Source of the DNA: CAWATZ01 sp963784995
Lineage (GTDB): Bacteria > Planctomycetota > Planctomycetia > Gemmatales > Gemmataceae
Reading direction: 5' to 3'
DNA length: 64,000 nt
Assembly: GCA_963784995.1 (NCBI GenBank)
Contig: CAWATZ010000002.1
Location: 1,488,001-1,552,000, forward strand
This document shows, piece by piece, positions 60,266 through 64,000 of this stretch. Under the pieces are notes generated by a model, which made no database searches, was not told the DNA's origin, and was given only the letters and a program-made list of their open reading frames with translations. Both the position numbers and the translations under genes were made by a program. Each line of letters starts with the position of its first letter. Within the stretch, counting starts at the first letter, position 1.

Positions 60266-61381
60266 ATGCGCAGGGTCTTGTTGATTGTGGCGACTTGTGC
60301 CATCTTCTCAGTCGGAACGGTTCTGTTCTCGAAGTACAGAGGCGTCATTGGCAGCACCCTGGGAGGCGGCAATGACGACGTCATCCCAAACAAGCCTCTG
60401 CCGGAGTGGGTCGAGGGATTGAAAGATGCCGATCCGTCTGTTCGGATCAAGGCCGCCGTTGCCCTGTCCAGTTTTGGCTCGGCTGCCAGGCCCGCCGTCC
60501 CTGCCCTTGGGACCAGCCTCCAGGATCCGAAGGTTGAAGTGCGTCTGGCTGTTGTCACCGCGATTCACGTGCTGGGGCCCACGGCCAAATCGCTTGTTCC
60601 GGAGCTGATGGACGTTCTGAGGAAGGACACGAACGCCAGGGTCCGCAAGGCCGCGGCCCTGGCCCTTGGCGCTCTTGGTCCGGCGGCCGTGTCAGCTGCT
60701 CCCGATCTGGGTGACGCGCTCAAGGACACGGACGCGAACGTGTGCGTGGCGTCGGCTCAGGCCCTGGAGAATCTTGGGCCGGCCGGCAAGAAGGCCCTCC
60801 CCGCCATGATTCAAGCGCTCCGCAGCGACAACGAGGAAGTCCGGTATGCGATCGTGGTCGCGCTGGGGAACCTTGGGTCAAGCGCCAGGCCAGCCGTTCC
60901 GGCCTTGCTCGAAGCGCTGCAAGACAAGGACACCGAGGTTCGGACGGCCGCCGCCGAGGCCCTGGGTGCAATTGGCCCTGGCGCCAGGACCTCCGTTCCC
61001 GCCCTCGTTCAGGCCCTGAACGGTGCCAGCGACGATGGAGTCCGCCGAGCGACCATCGAAGCGCTGGGTGGGATCGGTCCGGATGCGAAGGCAGCGGTCC
61101 CAACGCTCGCCAAGCTGCTCCAGGACCCGGACGAGGAAATCCGGCAAGCGGCGGCAGAGGCCCTGGCTGCCATTGGTCCCAACGCCAGGGATGCGGTTCC
61201 CTGGCTCGCTCAGGCCTTGAAGGACGACGACGAGACAGTTCGAGAGGCCGCGATCTTCGCCCTGGGCGAGATTGGCCCCGATGCCAAAGCCGCTATCCCC
61301 ACCCTTCAGCTGCTCAAGAACAGCAAGACGTGGGCAGGAGATGCCGCGGCAGAGGCCTTGGAGAAAATCTCCGGCCGGTGA
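60266..61381 (+). CDS. Membrane-anchored HEAT-repeat protein
   Basis: Protein of 371 residues. An N-terminal helix (MRRVLLIVATCAIFSVGTVL) anchors it, followed by about eight HEAT/PBS-lyase-type repeats of 38-39 residues (for example LPEWVEGLKDADPSVRIKAA, LPAMIQALRSDNEEVRYAIV, VPTLAKLLQDPDEEIRQAAA). Such superhelical proteins act as protein-binding scaffolds. It starts 46 bases after the Gln/His protein and may share its transcript. ATG at 60266 or GTG at 60263. Confidence 0.88.
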   Translation: MRRVLLIVATCAIFSVGTVLFSKYRGVIGSTLGGGNDDVIPNKPLPEWVEGLKDADPSVRIKAAVALSSFGSAARPAVPALGTSLQDPKVEVRLAVVTAIHVLGPTAKSLVPELMDVLRKDTNARVRKAAALALGALGPAAVSAAPDLGDALKDTDANVCVASAQALENLGPAGKKALPAMIQALRSDNEEVRYAIVVALGNLGSSARPAVPALLEALQDKDTEVRTAAAEALGAIGPGARTSVPALVQALNGASDDGVRRATIEALGGIGPDAKAAVPTLAKLLQDPDEEIRQAAAEALAAIGPNARDAVPWLAQALKDDDETVREAAIFALGEIGPDAKAAIPTLQLLKNSKTWAGDAAAEALEKISGR

Positions 61382-61391
61382 ATGGTCCACG

Positions 61392-61469
61392 GCAAGGCGA
61401 GCGGCGCGGCGTCAGCCCGCCGGTGAAGGGCCTCTCACCGGCGGGCTGACGCTGCGCCGTTCGCCTTGC
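61392..61469. repeat. Palindromic element, copy 3 (intergenic)
   Basis: Same core as the two elements inside cobN (GGCGAGCGGCGCGGCGTCAG...), with arms of 35 bases carrying two mismatches. It follows the stop of the HEAT gene by 10 bases, so this copy lies between genes. Confidence 0.92.
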
Positions 61470-61576
61470 CTTTTCTTCGCACTTCCTCCCTTTTCTCCTT
61501 GACGCCCGCCCTTGTGCTGCAACAATCAGCGTCAGGCTTCCACCATCCGCCGAACTCTTACCAAAGAGGTCCTTCC

Positions 61577-62812
61577 ATGACCGACCCCACTCCCGGCTCG
61601 TCCGATTCCGTTTCCCGTCGCGCCATCCTGGCAACCGGCGTCGCCGGCCTCGGCCTGGTCGCCCTCGAAGAGGCCCTGGCCGACGCGCCCATTGCTCCCA
61701 AGGACGGGCTCAAGATCACCAAGCTGGAAACTTTCCTGGTCAAGCCGCGCTGGCTGTTCCTCAAGGTCCACACCAACGCCGGCATCGTCGGTCTGGGCGA
61801 GCCGATCCTGGAGGGGCGAGCCAGGACCTGCGCCGAGGCGGTCAAGGAGGTCGAGCCCTACCTGGTCGGCAAGGACCCCCGGCAGGTGGTGCATCACTGG
61901 CAGGCCATCTATCGCCATGCCTTCTACCGCGGCGGTCCCATCCTCACCAGCGCCCTCAGCGGCATCGACATGGCCCTGTGGGACATCAAGGGCAAGGCCC
62001 TCGGCGTGCCCGTCTACGAACTCCTCGGCGGTCCGACCCGGCGGCGCATCCGCGTCTACGCCCACGCCCGCACTCCCGAGGCGATCAAGGAGGGCGTCAA
62101 ACGCGGCTTCACCGCCTTCAAGACCGGCCCCGCCAAACGCCGGCCGGCTCACTACGTCGAGACGCCGGCCGAGGTGCGCTATGCGGTCGAGAAGTTCGCC
62201 GAGCTGCGCAAGGCTGCCGGCGACGACGTGGACCTGGCCATCGACTTCCACGGGGCCATCAGCCCGGCGTACGCCAAGGTGCTGATCAAGGCCCTGGAGC
62301 CGTATTCGCCCATGTTCATCGAGGAGCCCTGCCAGTGCCAGAACCACGACGTCATGGCCGAGATCGCCCGCGGAACCCATCTGCCGATCGCAACGGGGGA
62401 GCGCGTCTTCACCAAGTGGGGCTTTCGCGAGGTGCTGGAGAAGAAGGCGGCCACGATCCTGCAGCCCGACCTCTGCCACGCGGGCGGCATCACCGAATGC
62501 CGGCTGATCGCCGGCATGGCCGAGGCCTACTACGCCGCCATCGCGCCCCACAATCCGCTGGGCCCGATCGCCCTGGCCGCTGGCGTCCAACTGGCCGCGT
62601 CCATCCCCAACTTCCTGTGCCAGGAACAGGTCACGCTCGGCGAGGGCTACCTCAAGAAGCCGTTCACGCTGAACAAGGGCTACCTCGACCTGCCGACCGG
62701 GCCGGGCCTGGGCATCGAGCTGGACGAGAACGCCCTGGCGGACAAGATCAACCACGACTGGAAGAACCGCGAGGAATACGACGCCGACGATGGCTCCGTG
62801 GTCGATTGGTGA
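61577..62812 (+). CDS. Mandelate racemase/galactonate dehydratase-type enolase
   Basis: Protein of 411 residues of the enolase superfamily. It begins with a twin-arginine signal (SVSRRAILATGVAGLGLVAL), unusual for a sugar-acid dehydratase but seen in planctomycetes. Later blocks are PILTSALSGIDMALWDIKGK (capping/barrel start), VDLAIDFHG and MFIEEPCQCQ as metal ligands (Asp, Glu), IATGERVFTKWGFREVLEKK, and catalytic AAIAPHNPLGPIALAAGVQL (His). This pattern fits D-galactonate dehydratase (DgoD-like); substrate inferred. Confidence 0.88.
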   Translation: MTDPTPGSSDSVSRRAILATGVAGLGLVALEEALADAPIAPKDGLKITKLETFLVKPRWLFLKVHTNAGIVGLGEPILEGRARTCAEAVKEVEPYLVGKDPRQVVHHWQAIYRHAFYRGGPILTSALSGIDMALWDIKGKALGVPVYELLGGPTRRRIRVYAHARTPEAIKEGVKRGFTAFKTGPAKRRPAHYVETPAEVRYAVEKFAELRKAAGDDVDLAIDFHGAISPAYAKVLIKALEPYSPMFIEEPCQCQNHDVMAEIARGTHLPIATGERVFTKWGFREVLEKKAATILQPDLCHAGGITECRLIAGMAEAYYAAIAPHNPLGPIALAAGVQLAASIPNFLCQEQVTLGEGYLKKPFTLNKGYLDLPTGPGLGIELDENALADKINHDWKNREEYDADDGSVVDW

Positions 62813-63200
62813 GGAGCGGCAGCGGCCCAGCGCAGAACTCTCCTCACGAAATCCACTATTTCATTGCGGATGCCGGCCGGTCGGGTATAATGCAATTCAT
62901 GAATCGCTGCCTTGCTGCCGAGACCGCTCTCCGAGCCCTCCCGTCTTTCAGGGTGGCTATTCCATTCGTGCGCAACGAGAAGAGTGTGTGGACGCTGTCC
63001 GCCGGCCGGCGCGGAACGCCGCCGGCGGCAGATCGGTCCCCCCGCTGTCAACCGCCAACGTGGGCACAACGATCGGCCCGGCGCCGGAGTCCAGGATCCG
63101 TCTCTCTGACTCCGACAGAACACCCGGACCGCACGCAGACCACCAGGGTTCATCCCTGTGCTGATTTTCCATTCCCGATCCTGGAAGAAGGAAAGGTTCC
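62813..63200. other. Intergenic region without a recognised gene
   Basis: About 390 bases; one 124-residue open frame shows no family signal or ribosome site and is not called. A GGAACGCCGCCGG stretch near 63010 can fold but fits no class. Confidence 0.5.
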
Positions 63201-63605
63201 ATGTCCGCGACTCCGTCCGCCTATTTCGCGTCCCTGCGGCAATCCAAGAACGACCTGTCCCGACTGCAAGGGGTCTGGATCGCGATTGCCGGCCAGCGTC
63301 CCGCCGAGCTGCTCATCGCCGGCAACCTGTTCACGGTCCGCTTCCTTGACGGCACCCTGTACATGGGCACCTTCGAGCTGGACCTGAGCGAGAAGCCGCG
63401 CCTCATGGAGATGCGCATCGACGAGGGGCCCGGCAAGCACAAGGGCAAGGTGGCTCGCTGCCTCTATGAGCTGACCGGCGACCTGCTGCGCTGGGCGGCG
63501 GGCGAACCGGGCCTGTCCCGTCCCCCGAGCGGCTTCCCCTCGGAGGAGGATCCGTATTCGCTTTGCTTGCTGTTCCGGCGCGAACATCCGACATTCCGCC
63601 GGTAA
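63201..63605 (+). CDS. TIGR03067-like domain protein, 134 residues
   Basis: Starts MSATPSAYFASLRQSKNDLS followed by RLQGVWIAIAGQRPAELLIA, which resembles the LQGTW... opening of the planctomycete TIGR03067 domain. The lipocalin-like strand pattern (NLFTVRFLDGTLYMGTFELD; MEMRIDEGPGKHKGKVARCL; YELTGDLLRW) also fits. Function unknown. A GAAGGAAAGG site lies before the ATG. Confidence 0.78.
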   Translation: MSATPSAYFASLRQSKNDLSRLQGVWIAIAGQRPAELLIAGNLFTVRFLDGTLYMGTFELDLSEKPRLMEMRIDEGPGKHKGKVARCLYELTGDLLRWAAGEPGLSRPPSGFPSEEDPYSLCLLFRREHPTFRR

Positions 63606-63610
63606 ATTGT

Positions 63611-63660
63611 AGTCCTCACGCTCCGCGTGAGGCAATCCCCTCACGCTCCGCGTGAGGACT
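63611..63660. repeat. Palindromic element behind the TIGR03067-like gene
   Basis: Two 21-base units that are themselves palindromes (CCTCACGC-TCC-GCGTGAGG) placed head to head with the loop CAATC. It starts 6 bases after a stop codon and probably doubles as a terminator. Confidence 0.85.
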
Positions 63661-63735
63661 GCAATCCACGGGGCCCGGACCAGGCTGGACCAGCTGCCGC
63701 CGGGCCATTCTTGATCGTCTGGAAGAGAGGACTTC

Positions 63736-64000
63736 ATGAGTACCGCAACGCTGCGAGGACCAACTCGCATTCCTGAATCGAGCCCGGGCCCGGTGGAAAC
63801 GCGCTTCCAGTATCCGGGAATCCCCACCACCTGCGACGGCGCCGAGGCCGTCGTTCACGTCGAGACGCAGATAAGCCAGGCCGCGGGCGCTTATCCCATC
63901 ACCAGCTCGACCACGATGGGCGGCGGCTTCAACGCCGCCGTCATGAACGGGCAGAAGAACCTGTGGGGCGACCCGCTGATGTTCTTCGAGCCGGAAAGCG
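63736..64000 (+). CDS. Pyruvate:ferredoxin/flavodoxin oxidoreductase (N-terminal part)
   Basis: The open frame runs off the right edge after 88 residues. PTTCDGAEAVVHVETQISQA and AGAYPITSSTTMGGGFNAAV match the start of large single-chain pyruvate:ferredoxin (flavodoxin) oxidoreductases, which form acetyl-CoA and reduced ferredoxin from pyruvate. NGQKNLWGDPLMFFEPES continues the family pattern. The ATG at 63736 follows a GAAGAGAGGA site. Confidence 0.85.
   Translation, partial: MSTATLRGPTRIPESSPGPVETRFQYPGIPTTCDGAEAVVHVETQISQAAGAYPITSSTTMGGGFNAAVMNGQKNLWGDPLMFFEPES

Noticed and set aside
61532..62755. A 407-residue minus-strand frame
   Set aside because: Antisense of the galactonate-dehydratase-like gene, whose catalytic motifs are complete.
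62790..63164. A 124-residue plus-strand frame
   Set aside because: Overlaps the end of the preceding gene, has no ribosome site and no recognisable composition or family.

Overview
The window looks like chromosomal DNA of a high-GC planctomycete, most likely of the Gemmataceae type. Four family signatures point this way: an ECF sigma factor fused to WD40 repeats, a DUF1559 prepilin-like protein, a YTV-type cysteine/valine repeat protein, and TIGR03067-, Uma2- and DUF4058-type genes. No rRNA, tRNA, CRISPR array or complete insertion sequence was seen. Species-level placement is inference.

Layout. 1-11740 (minus strand) is a cobalamin operon. A B12 riboswitch leads into two tiny membrane proteins, CobN with an N-terminal ferredoxin-like domain, a fused ChlI/ChlD chelatase ATPase, CobB (CbiA), CobS, CobD, CobC and the start of CobQ (CbiP), mostly with overlapping or nearly abutting ends. 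12800-14213 holds a TetR regulator whose own promoter carries a perfect palindromic operator, a small membrane protein with a second operator, and CsrA. 16045-19371 is a divergent HerA-like ATPase / double-FHA pair. 19393-28763 contains a PepSY-PDZ protein and an RND efflux locus (adaptor, permease, YceK-like lipoprotein, TolC-like channel). The permease carries an AAA-associated C-terminal domain normally found on ABC ATPases. 29399-35545 has the sigma-WD40 gene and several gene remnants. 35546-43977 holds an RRM protein, small envelope proteins, a pectate-lyase remnant, an Mrr-type nuclease and an Hsp70/DUF3731 protein. 44076-51510 holds a DUF1559 protein, DUF4058, a PHP phosphoesterase, NusB, a YTV-like protein, a GT4 glycosyltransferase and an esterase. 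51678-64000 holds a kinase-WD40 gene, a dCTP deaminase, an ECF sigma factor, a copper-protein-like secreted protein, AlkB, Uma2, a Gln/His repeat protein, a HEAT-repeat protein, a galactonate-dehydratase-like enolase and the start of a pyruvate:ferredoxin oxidoreductase.

Two features dominate at the DNA level. First, there are at least ten different families of palindromic or inverted-repeat elements. Several sit in frame inside conserved genes (two in cobN, one in tolC, one in the FHA gene) or supply a stop codon. One, with arms reading GERRGVSPPV and TGGLTPRRSP when translated, occurs three times. Second, about twenty single-base frameshifts interrupt otherwise well-conserved genes, with a cluster in the kinase gene. 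This looks mainly like residual sequencing error, although true decay cannot be excluded for the kinase and for the short fragments.
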